A DNA stretch of 9,818 nucleotides. Source: Opitutia bacterium (lineage in GTDB: Bacteria > Verrucomicrobiota > Verrucomicrobiia > Opitutales > Opitutaceae). The first letter of the stretch is position 1. The number at the start of each line of letters is the position of its first letter. Under the pieces are notes generated by a model. That model searched no databases, was not told where the DNA came from, and saw nothing but the letters and a program-made list of their open reading frames with translations. A program made the translations under genes and the position numbers. Of the stretch, positions 1 through 5,534 are shown one piece after another. The stretch is taken from contig JANXWT010000008.1 of assembly GCA_025351035.1 (NCBI GenBank), positions 1-9,818 on the forward strand, written 5' to 3'.

Positions 1-151
1 GAAATGTTTCGGGCGCGATTTGCCCGGCCAGCATGTAGCCGAGCAGGTCCTTCAGCGCGTTGCCCACCATCAGCACGAACCCCAGCAATCCGACCGCCGC
101 CGCGCACGTGAGCGCGACATTGGCGAAGATGTGCCGGTGGATGAGTTTCAT
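1..151 (-). CDS. LptF/LptG (YjgP/YjgQ) family LPS-export permease, N-terminal fragment
   Basis: Reading the minus strand from the ATG at 151-149 gives 50 residues before the window ends, beginning MKLIHRHIFANVALTCAAAV and continuing into GLLGFVLMVGNALKDLLGYM. This matches the start of LptF/LptG permeases: a short basic N-terminus (K-L-I-x-R), a first transmembrane helix at about residues 10-31, then a polar segment ending near APETF. In the family, LptF and LptG pair in the inner membrane with the ATPase LptB and drive lipopolysaccharide from the membrane to the LptC/LptA bridge. The C-terminal part, including the periplasmic domain and the last helices, lies outside the window. It is divergent from rlmN, with a 112-bp gap filled by a repeat element. 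LptF and LptG cannot be told apart from this fragment. No Shine-Dalgarno sequence precedes the start. Confidence 0.72.
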   Translation of the reverse strand, partial: MKLIHRHIFANVALTCAAAVGLLGFVLMVGNALKDLLGYMLAGQIAPETF

Positions 152-161
152 CGGATAGCTT

Positions 162-262
162 GGAGCCAAGAGCTAAGAGCCGAGAGCCGGACAGCAACAA
201 GCAATTGGTCGCCAGCTTGACTCTGGACTCTGAGCTCTAAGCTCTAGACTCTCTTCTCTGCC
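162..262. repeat. Heptad inverted-repeat element 1 (no ORF)
   Basis: Two opposed arms of 7-base units surround a spacer of about 33 bases. The left arm (166-186) has three NNNAGAG units. The right arm (221-262) has six in-register CTCTNNN units with variable triplets GGA, GAG, AAG, AGA, CTT and GCC. Folding 169-186 onto 221-238 pairs 15 of 18 bases, and all three mismatches fall in the variable triplets. The spacer holds CAAGCAA at 198-204, also present in the copies at 5077-5532 and 6431-6537. The right arm stops one base before the rlmN ATG at 264. The element fills the divergent lptF/rlmN gap, so any promoter for either gene must overlap it. I see no clear -35/-10 pair. Confidence 0.75.
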
Positions 263-263
263 G

Positions 264-1382
264 ATGTCCTTCCAGCCCGCCAAGCCCGCCCTCTACGGCG
301 AAACTCTCGACTCGCTCGCCGCCGCCCTTGCGGCGCAGGGCCAGCCGGCGTTCCGCGCGAAGCAGATCATGGACTGGCTCTACAAGAAGCGCGTCGCGAC
401 GTGGGACGAGATGACGAATCTCCCGCGCGATTTCCGCGCGTGGCTCGCGGCGAACTTCGACCTCGCCCCGACCGCGCTCGTCTTCGACCGCCAGTCGACC
501 GACGAGACCGACAAACTCCTTCTCGAACTCGGCGACAAATCCCTCATCGAAACCGTCATCATCCGCGTGCCGCAAGTCGGCGTCGGCGTCGACGAGTCGC
601 GCAAGACCATCTGCATTTCCACGCAGGTCGGCTGCGCGATGGGCTGCAAGTTCTGCGCCTCCGGGCTCGAAGGCCTCAAGCGCAACCTCTCCGCCGGCGA
701 GATCGTCCACCAGCTCATCCAAGTCTGCCGCCTCGAGGACGCCCGCACGCCGCGCGCCCGCGCCGAGCTGGCGTCGTTCGACAACATCGTCGTCATGGGC
801 ATGGGCGAACCGCTCCACAACTACGACGCCATTGTCCGCGCGCTTACTATCGTCAACGCCGAGTGGGGCCTCGGTTTCGGCGCGCGCCGCATCACGCTCT
901 CCACCTCCGGCCTCGTGCCGAAGATCCGCCAGCTCGCCGCCGAACCGCTCGGCATCCGCCTCGCCATCTCGCTCCACGGCGCGACCGACGAAGTCCGCGA
1001 GCAGATCATGCCGGTCAACAAACGCTACCCGCTCGCCGAGTTGCTGCCCGCCGTGAAGGAATTTTCCGAGACGAAGGGCCGCATGGTCACGCTCGAGTTC
1101 ATCCTCATCGAGGAGATCAACGACACCTTCGACCAAGCCGAGAAACTCCGCGACATCGCGCTCGACCTGCACGCGCACGTGAACCTCATCCCCTACAACA
1201 CCGTCGAGGGCCTCGCGTGGAAACGCCCGAGCCTGACACGGCAGATGAAATTCGCCGACGTGCTCGCCGACGCCGGCGTGTCCGTGACGCTCCGCCGCGA
1301 AAAAGGCCACGACATCAACGCCGCCTGCGGCCAGCTCCGCCTCAAGACCGAAAAAGCCCGCGAAGCCGGCAGCACTGGCTGA
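264..1382 (+). CDS. rlmN: Dual-specificity 23S rRNA / tRNA adenine-C2 methyltransferase RlmN (radical SAM)
   Basis: The 372-residue product is full length for RlmN, which methylates C2 of A2503 in 23S rRNA and A37 of certain tRNAs. The N-terminal accessory domain is recognisable by FRAKQIMDWLYKK (about 30-42). The radical-SAM cluster CAMGCKFC gives Cys124, Cys128 and Cys131. It is followed by the family blocks VVMGMGEPLHNY, RRITLSTSGLVPKI, LAISLHGATDEVR and NLIPYN. The two cysteines needed for the methyl-transfer mechanism are present: Cys117 in KTICIS and Cys355 in INAACGQL, equivalent to E. coli Cys118 and Cys355. The start at 264 fits the usual N-terminal length. It lies one base after the right arm of a heptad repeat and has no Shine-Dalgarno sequence. 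The ABC-transporter genes follow in the same direction after about 110 bp. That gap has no repeat and no convincing promoter or terminator. Confidence 0.96.
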   Translation: MSFQPAKPALYGETLDSLAAALAAQGQPAFRAKQIMDWLYKKRVATWDEMTNLPRDFRAWLAANFDLAPTALVFDRQSTDETDKLLLELGDKSLIETVIIRVPQVGVGVDESRKTICISTQVGCAMGCKFCASGLEGLKRNLSAGEIVHQLIQVCRLEDARTPRARAELASFDNIVVMGMGEPLHNYDAIVRALTIVNAEWGLGFGARRITLSTSGLVPKIRQLAAEPLGIRLAISLHGATDEVREQIMPVNKRYPLAELLPAVKEFSETKGRMVTLEFILIEEINDTFDQAEKLRDIALDLHAHVNLIPYNTVEGLAWKRPSLTRQMKFADVLADAGVSVTLRREKGHDINAACGQLRLKTEKAREAGSTG

Positions 1383-1493
1383 CCGGGCGGCACTTCCCGC
1401 GCGCCAGCCGTATTGATCCCAAGGACTGGTGAATCATCGCCAGATGCGTTTGCAGTTTGCACCGGCGCGGCCTTTCCGTTCAGTCATCGGGCG

Positions 1494-2633
1494 ATGCTTC
1501 CATGCCCTCTCCCCGTCCGTCTGGCCGCGATCATTTGCGCCGGACTCGTTGCAATTTCTCCTGCCTCTGCGCAAGACACCATCAAGGTCGGCGAATACGG
1601 TGCCTTCACCGGCAAGGACGCAGCCTTCGGCGTCTCAGCGCGCAAGGGCGTCATCCTCGCCTTCGAGGAGGCCAACGCCGGCGGCGGTGTGCTCGGCAAA
1701 AAAGTCGAGCTGCTCACCGAGGACAACCAGTCCAAGCAAGGCGAGTCCGCCACCATCGCCAAGAAATTCGTCTCGCGCGACAAGGTCGTAGCCGTCCTCG
1801 GGGGCAATCCCTCCAACCACTCGCTGGAGGCTGCGCCCGTTTACCAGAACGCGAAGATCCCGATGATCGCCATCTCGTCGACCAACCCGCGCGTCACCGA
1901 AATGGGCGACTATATTTTCCGTGTCTGCTTCATCGACCCGTTCCAAGGCGCGGTGCTCGCGAAGTTCGCGCGTGGCACTCTGCACGCACAGCGCGCGGCC
2001 ATCATCACCTCCGTGAACAATGCCTACAGCGTCGGCATCTCAAAGGTGTTCCGGGAACGATTCACGGCGGCCGGCGGCGAGATCGTCGCCGACCAGAAGC
2101 ACAGCGAAGGCGACAAGGATTTCCGCGCGCAACTCACCGCCATCAAGACCGCGAACCCCGACGTGATTTTCCACTCGAGCAATTACACCGAGGGCGCGCT
2201 CATCTGCCGGCAGGCCCGTGCCCTCGGCTTCACCGGCCCGATCTTCGGCGGCGATGCTTGGGAAGCACCCGAGCTCATCACCATCGGCGGCGCGGCCGTC
2301 GAGGGCACCTACTACTCGACGCACTCCTCGCCCGAGTCGTCCGCACCCGAGGTGCAGGGCTTCGTGAAAAAATTCCGCGCCCGCTGGGAGGGCGAGATAC
2401 CCGACAGCATCGCCGCCCTCGGCTACGACGCCGCCCTGCTCCTCTTCGACTCGCTCCGCCGCGCCGGCACCACTGACAGCGCCAAGCTCCGCGATGCCAT
2501 CGCCGCCACGAAAAATTTCCCCGGCGTCACGGGCTCGATCACCATCGACGCCCAGCGTAACGCCACCAAGTCCGCCGTCATCCTCACAGTGAAGGACGGC
2601 AAGTTCAAATTCGTCGAGTCCGTCGCGCCGTGA
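1494..2633 (+). CDS. Branched-chain amino-acid ABC transporter substrate-binding protein, paralogue 1 (LivJ/LivK type)
   Basis: This 379-residue periplasmic binding protein (Peripla_BP_6/LivJK family) would capture a branched-chain or related hydrophobic amino acid and deliver it to LivHM. Residues 1-26 form a Sec signal peptide with an SPase I-like ASA/Q site; there is no lipobox, so a soluble periplasmic protein is expected. The mature protein starts QDTIKVGEYGAFTGKDAAFG, typical for the family. It also has LLTEDNQSKQGES, the hinge-region NNAYSVGISKVF, EGDKDFRAQLTAIK, PIFGGDAWEAP and a C-terminal FPGVTGSITIDAQRN. The frame is open back to 1413, but those 27 residues would sit in front of the signal peptide, so ATG 1494 is preferred. 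It is closely similar along its whole length to the two following genes, which points to tandem duplication. Its ligand is not determinable from sequence. A strong hairpin follows six bases after the stop. Confidence 0.92.
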   Translation: MLPCPLPVRLAAIICAGLVAISPASAQDTIKVGEYGAFTGKDAAFGVSARKGVILAFEEANAGGGVLGKKVELLTEDNQSKQGESATIAKKFVSRDKVVAVLGGNPSNHSLEAAPVYQNAKIPMIAISSTNPRVTEMGDYIFRVCFIDPFQGAVLAKFARGTLHAQRAAIITSVNNAYSVGISKVFRERFTAAGGEIVADQKHSEGDKDFRAQLTAIKTANPDVIFHSSNYTEGALICRQARALGFTGPIFGGDAWEAPELITIGGAAVEGTYYSTHSSPESSAPEVQGFVKKFRARWEGEIPDSIAALGYDAALLLFDSLRRAGTTDSAKLRDAIAATKNFPGVTGSITIDAQRNATKSAVILTVKDGKFKFVESVAP

Positions 2634-2638
2634 GCGAT

Positions 2639-2668
2639 TGAGAGCGGGGTGCCCTCACCCTGCTCTCA
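2639..2668 (+). promoter_or_regulatory. Stable intercistronic hairpin after binding protein 1
   Basis: TGAGAGC (2639-2645), a G-T wobble (2646/2661) and GGGTG (2647-2651) pair with CACCC (2656-2660) and GCTCTCA (2662-2668) around a CCCT loop. This gives 13 consecutive pairs. It begins six bases after the TGA of the first binding-protein gene. There is no U-tract, so it is not a canonical intrinsic terminator. By analogy with hairpins after binding-protein genes in other ABC operons, it may protect the upstream mRNA or attenuate downstream expression. Its outer bases (TGAGAGC/GCTCTCA) are the same heptad motif found in the other gaps. Confidence 0.6.
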
Positions 2669-2689
2669 GCGCGTTGAGGTCAACGCGCT
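2668..2689. repeat. Near-perfect 22-bp palindrome
   Basis: AGCGCGTTGA (2668-2677) and TCAACGCGCT (2680-2689) are exact inverted copies separated by GG. It directly abuts the hairpin at 2639-2668, sharing base 2668. As RNA it would fold into a nine-pair stem with a four-base loop. As DNA it could be an operator half-site pair or an interspersed palindromic repeat unit. Only one copy is in the window, so repeat-family membership is a guess. Confidence 0.6.
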
Positions 2690-2723
2690 CCGCCCACGTT
2701 GCAGACGCGCTTTGTTCTTTCCT

Positions 2724-2837
2724 CACTCAACTCTCAGCGCTCAACTCTTTTGCCCGGCGATGGCCGGGACAAACACCGGACCCACCGCAGTGGGCAACAG
2801 TGCAACTATCGGCTCTCAGCTTTTCTCCCCTCCCCCC
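2724..2837. repeat. Degenerate heptad element 2, interrupted by GC hairpins
   Basis: Four heptad-like units (2724-2751, triplets CAA, CAG, CAA, TTT) and a further CTCTCAG at 2813-2819 flank a GC-rich insert. The last unit runs on through CTTTTCTCC into a pyrimidine run that ends at the ATG of binding protein 2 (2838). A purine half (TGAGAGC) occurs only at 2639-2645, so this copy looks broken or rebuilt. The 204-bp gap 2634-2837 holds no credible gene. The open frame that crosses it upstream of 2838 encodes only repeat-derived sequence. Confidence 0.5.
2753..2794. repeat. Pair of short GC-rich hairpins
   Basis: CCCGGC (2753-2758) pairs with GCCGGG (2763-2768) around GATG. CCCAC (2781-2785) pairs with GTGGG (2790-2794) around CGCA. 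Both lie between the two sets of heptad units upstream of the second binding-protein gene. Together with 2639-2668 and 2668-2689 they make four hairpin-capable sequences in about 155 bases. Function unknown. Confidence 0.45.
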
Positions 2838-3959
2838 ATGTCCCGCCCCCTGACCCTCCTCTGTTCGCTCACGCTTCTCTCCGCCGTCGCCCTCCGCGCC
2901 GACGACACCATCAAGATCGGCGAATACGCCTCGCTCACCGGCAAGGAGGCCGCTTACGGCGAGACCTCGCACAAGGGCATCGCCCTCGCCTTTGAGGAAC
3001 TGAATGCCAAGGGCGGCGTGCTCGGCCAGAAACTCGAGCTCATCACCGAGGACAACCAGTCCAAGCAGGGCGAGTCCTCCACGGTCGTGAAAAAACTCCT
3101 CTCACGCGACAAGGTTGTCGCCATCCTCGGCGAGGTGGCGTCCATCCGCTCGCTCGAGGCCGCGCCCGTGATCCAGAACGCGAAGGTTCCGATGGTTTCC
3201 TCCGCCTCTGTGAACAGCAAGGTCACCGAGGTCGGCGACTACATTTTCCGCGTGTGCTTCGTCGACGCCTTCGAGGGCAACGTCCTCGCCGTGTTCGCCA
3301 AGGATCATCTCAAAGTTCGCAAAGTCGCCATTCTCACCTCCGTCTCCAACGCCTACAGCGTCGGCATGACACGCGTCTTCAAGGAGCGCTTCCTCGCCGA
3401 CGGCGGCACCGTCGCCGCCGAGCCGAAATACTCCGAAGGCGACAAGGATTTCCGCGCGCAACTCACCGCCGTCAAGGCCGCGGGCGCCGATGCCATCTTC
3501 GCCTCCGGCTACTACACCGAGGCCGCGCTCATCTGCAAACAGGCGCGCCAGCTCGGTCTCAACGTTCCCATTTTCGGCGGCGACGGCTGGGATGCCCCGC
3601 CGCTCCTCGAGATCGGCGGCGCCGCGATGGAAGGCACCTTCCTCTGCGCCCACTACTCGCCCGACAACCCGAGCGCCGAGGTGCAGAATTTCAACCAGCG
3701 CTACCAAGCCCGTTGGGGTTCGATGCCGGACGCGTGGGCCGCACTCGGCTACGACTCCGCCCTCGTGCTCGCCGACGCTATCAAGCGCGCCGGGGTCGCC
3801 GACCCGAAGAAAATCCGCGACGCCCTCGCCGTCACCAAAGGCTTCCCCGCCGTCACCGGCCAGATCACGATGGATGCCCACCGCAATCCCACGAAGTCCG
3901 CCGTCATCCTCACGATCAAAGACGGCCAATACAAATTCGTGCAGACCGTCGCGCCATGA
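2838..3959 (+). CDS. Branched-chain amino-acid ABC transporter substrate-binding protein, paralogue 2 (LivJ/LivK type)
   Basis: This 373-residue Peripla_BP_6 family protein is clearly homologous to its two neighbours over the full length. ATG 2838 begins a clean signal peptide (residues 1-21, MSRPLTLLCSLTLLSAVALRA) followed by the mature start DDTIKIGEYASLTGKEAAYG. The frame is open 63 codons further upstream, but that stretch translates repeats and hairpins and is rejected as coding. Conserved blocks include ITEDNQSKQGES, SNAYSVGMTRVFKERF, EGDKDFRAQLTAVKAAGAD, PIFGGDGWDAP and FPAVTGQITMDAHRNPTKSA. It differs from paralogue 1 most clearly in loops expected to contact ligand (GEVASIRSLEAAP, VSSASVNSKVTE, ASGYYTEAAL), so a different preferred ligand is plausible. 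The stop overlaps the next start as ATGA, implying translational coupling and near-equal synthesis of paralogues 2 and 3. Confidence 0.92.
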   Translation: MSRPLTLLCSLTLLSAVALRADDTIKIGEYASLTGKEAAYGETSHKGIALAFEELNAKGGVLGQKLELITEDNQSKQGESSTVVKKLLSRDKVVAILGEVASIRSLEAAPVIQNAKVPMVSSASVNSKVTEVGDYIFRVCFVDAFEGNVLAVFAKDHLKVRKVAILTSVSNAYSVGMTRVFKERFLADGGTVAAEPKYSEGDKDFRAQLTAVKAAGADAIFASGYYTEAALICKQARQLGLNVPIFGGDGWDAPPLLEIGGAAMEGTFLCAHYSPDNPSAEVQNFNQRYQARWGSMPDAWAALGYDSALVLADAIKRAGVADPKKIRDALAVTKGFPAVTGQITMDAHRNPTKSAVILTIKDGQYKFVQTVAP

Positions 3960-5071
3960 GCCCGCGCTTCTCATTCGGTTTTCTCCTCGCACTCGTTCTC
4001 GCCGTCAGTCTCTCCGCGCAGGAGACGATCAAGATCGGCGAGTTCGCCTCGCTCACTGGCAAGCAAGCCTCGTTCGGCCAGACCAATCACCGCGGTGTGC
4101 TGACCGCCGTCGAGGAACTCAACGCCGCCGACGGCGTGCTCGGACGTAAAATCGAGCTCGTCACTGAGGACACACGCTCGCTCCAAGGCGAAGCCGCCAC
4201 TGCAGTGAAGAAACTCATCTCGCGCGACAAAGTCGCCGCCGTCATCGGCGAGACCGGTTCCTCCGCAGCGCTTGAGGCCGCGCCGCTCTGCCAAAACGCC
4301 GGCGTGCCGATGATCGCCGCGACCGCGACCAATGCGCGCGTCACGGAGGCCGGCAGTTTCATTTTTCGCGCCTGCTTTATCGACCCGTTCCAAGGCACCG
4401 TGCTCGCCAAGTTCGCTACGAACACCCTCAAGGTTCGCCGCGTCGCTGTCATCGTCGCCAACGGCAATGCCTACAGCGTCGGCCTCGTGAAATATTTCCG
4501 CGAGAGTTTCGCCGGCGAGATCGCCGCCGAGCAGAAATACTCCGAGGGCGACAAGGATTTCCGTGCGCAGCTCACGGCCGTCAAAGCCGCGAACCCTGAC
4601 GCCATCTTTGCCTCCGGCGACTACGCCGAGTCGGCCCTCATCTGCAAACAGGCCCGCGAGCTCGGTCTGACCGTCCCGATTTTCGGCGGCGACACTTGGG
4701 ATTCGCCGGCGCTCACTCAGATCGGCGGCCGCGCCGTCGAGGGCACTTATTTCTCCGCCCACTTCTCGCCCGACTCCGCCGACCCGCTCGTGAAATCCTT
4801 TGTGCAACGCTTTGCCGCCCGCTGGCAGGGCACCGTGCCCGACACCGGCACCTCCCTTGGCTACGATGCCATGATGCTCATCGCCGACGCCATGCGCCGC
4901 GCCGGCTCGACCGACGCCCGCAAAGTCCGCGACGCCCTCGCCGCGACCAAGGACTACCCCGGCGTGACCGGCCGCATCACCATCGACGCCCAGCGCAACG
5001 CCTCCAAGTCCGCCGTCATCTTCACCGTCCGTGACGGGAAATTCCAATACGTCGAGACGGTGGCGCCGTGA
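3956..5071 (+). CDS. Branched-chain amino-acid ABC transporter substrate-binding protein, paralogue 3 (LivJ/LivK type)
   Basis: This 371-residue protein is the third of the tandem set. ATG 3956 overlaps the preceding TGA by the ATGA arrangement. It opens a signal peptide (residues 1-21, cleavage expected at LSA/QE), then QETIKIGEFASLTGKQASFG. The frame is open far upstream to 3254, but that part is an out-of-frame reading of paralogue 2. Shared blocks are VTEDTRSLQGEA, GNAYSVGLVKYF, EGDKDFRAQLTAVKAANPD, PIFGGDTWDSP and YPGVTGRITIDAQRN. Its presumed ligand loops again differ: GETGSSAALEAAP, ATATNARVTE and ASGDYAESAL. It is about two residues shorter in the middle (KYFRESFAGEIAAEQ). In a compact operon livH would follow directly, but a repeat-flanked four-helix-bundle gene now separates them by 463 bp. 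Confidence 0.92.
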   Translation: MSPRFSFGFLLALVLAVSLSAQETIKIGEFASLTGKQASFGQTNHRGVLTAVEELNAADGVLGRKIELVTEDTRSLQGEAATAVKKLISRDKVAAVIGETGSSAALEAAPLCQNAGVPMIAATATNARVTEAGSFIFRACFIDPFQGTVLAKFATNTLKVRRVAVIVANGNAYSVGLVKYFRESFAGEIAAEQKYSEGDKDFRAQLTAVKAANPDAIFASGDYAESALICKQARELGLTVPIFGGDTWDSPALTQIGGRAVEGTYFSAHFSPDSADPLVKSFVQRFAARWQGTVPDTGTSLGYDAMMLIADAMRRAGSTDARKVRDALAATKDYPGVTGRITIDAQRNASKSAVIFTVRDGKFQYVETVAP

Positions 5072-5089
5072 TGAGCGGAAAGCCAATAG

Positions 5090-5112
5090 CCCAGAGCTAA
5101 GAGTCCAGAGCC
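5090..5112 (+). repeat. Left (purine) arm of element 3
   Basis: Three in-register NNNAGAG units (5090-5096, 5097-5103, 5104-5110) plus CC. The CAAGCAA core follows at 5115-5121, three bases before the GTG start of the enclosed gene. Confidence 0.7.
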
Positions 5113-5123
5113 TCCAAGCAATC

Positions 5124-5510
5124 GTGTTCAAATTTGAAAAACTTCTCGTTTGGCAAAGAGCGATCAGCTTCGGCGGCTTGATTTACCGGGTCACAAAGAA
5201 TTTCCCACCAGACGAGCGTTTCGGGCTCACGAACCAGGTTCGCCGCGCGGCGGTATCAGTCGCCTCGAACATCGCTGAAGGATCGGCGCGGCCTGATCCT
5301 GACTTCTCCCGCTTTCTCGGCATCGCCTCCGGCTCGCTTTATGAGGCGGTGACTCAGGCCACCCTCGCAAAGCAACAGGTTTTTTGGGCTGAGAATGATT
5401 TCGCGACAATTTATCGGGACGCCGAGGAAATTGGTCGCATGCTCAGTGGACTGCGCGACAGTCTGAGCGGCGACAAGTCGACCAAACCCTCCTCTGGCTC
5501 TCAGCTCTAG
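5124..5510 (+). CDS. Four-helix-bundle protein, 23S rRNA intervening-sequence (IVP/S23) family
   Basis: The 128-residue product has the family signature throughout: FKFEKLLVWQRAI (2-14), NFPPDERFGLTNQVRRAA (26-43), SNIAEGSARP (48-57), FSRFLGIASGSLYEA and a final helix with EEIGRMLSGLRDSL. It is almost entirely helical with no membrane or signal segment, so it is cytoplasmic. The family was first seen encoded in 23S rRNA intervening sequences of Leptospira and is related in fold to the accessory protein Avd of diversity-generating retroelements. Its molecular role is not established. GTG 5124 is chosen because the family consensus starts here; the frame is open to 5031, but upstream codons translate paralogue 3 and the repeat arm. 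The last residues (SSGSQL) and the TAG stop are encoded by the right repeat arm. Base composition (runs such as AAATTTGAAAAACTT) is visibly AT-richer than the liv genes, a sign of transfer. There is no DGR reverse transcriptase or rRNA here. Confidence 0.85.
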   Translation: MFKFEKLLVWQRAISFGGLIYRVTKNFPPDERFGLTNQVRRAAVSVASNIAEGSARPDPDFSRFLGIASGSLYEAVTQATLAKQQVFWAENDFATIYRDAEEIGRMLSGLRDSLSGDKSTKPSSGSQL

Positions 5511-5532
5511 ACTCTAAGCTCTCAGCTTTCTC
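5492..5532 (+). repeat. Right (pyrimidine) arm of element 3
   Basis: A 6-base CTCTGG, then four in-register CTCTNNN units (5498-5525; triplets CAG, AGA, AAG, CAG), then CTTTCTC. It contains the stop codon of the four-helix-bundle gene (5508-5510) and ends two bases before the livH GTG. Confidence 0.75.
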
Positions 5533-5534
5533 CA

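Larger units (their letters stand above)
5077..5532. mobile_element. Heptad inverted-repeat element 3 carrying a four-helix-bundle gene (putative mobile unit)
   Basis: Opposed heptad arms lie at 5090-5112 (NNNAGAG units, triplets CCC, CTA, TCC) and 5492-5532 (CTCTNNN units CAG, AGA, AAG, CAG, then CTTTCTC). The innermost AGAGCC (5107-5112) and GGCTCT (5496-5501) are exact complements. Outside the arms, GGAAAGC (5077-5083) resembles the complement of the far right end (GGAGAAAGC), giving candidate terminal inverted repeats. One gene, of the IVS/four-helix-bundle family, fills the interior. Without the unit, paralogue 3 and livH would be only a few bases apart, as expected for this operon. I see no target-site duplication and no transposase, so any mobility would have to be supplied in trans or by the small protein. 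Confidence 0.45.

Noticed and set aside
162..262. CRISPR array or diversity-generating retroelement
   Set aside because: The units are 7 bases without spacers of uniform length, and there are no cas genes. Although the four-helix-bundle protein is Avd-related in fold, there is no reverse transcriptase or template/variable repeat pair.
237..1310. 357-codon minus-strand open frame opposite rlmN
   Set aside because: It is antisense to a textbook RlmN and has low-complexity acidic/Arg-rich content typical of shadows of GC-rich codons. No family is recognisable.
1383..1493. Possible sigma70 promoter (TTGATC at 1413-1418) for the transporter operon
   Set aside because: No matching -10 hexamer at suitable spacing, so support is insufficient.
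2649..2837. N-terminal extension of binding protein 2
   Set aside because: It would place 63 repeat-derived residues before a clear signal peptide starting at 2838.
3971..5131. 386-codon minus-strand open frame opposite binding protein 3 (and similar ones at 3102-3992, 6527-7468, 7465-8289)
   Set aside because: All mirror well-supported plus-strand genes. Their composition (runs of E, D, G, R, V, A) is that of GC-rich antisense frames.
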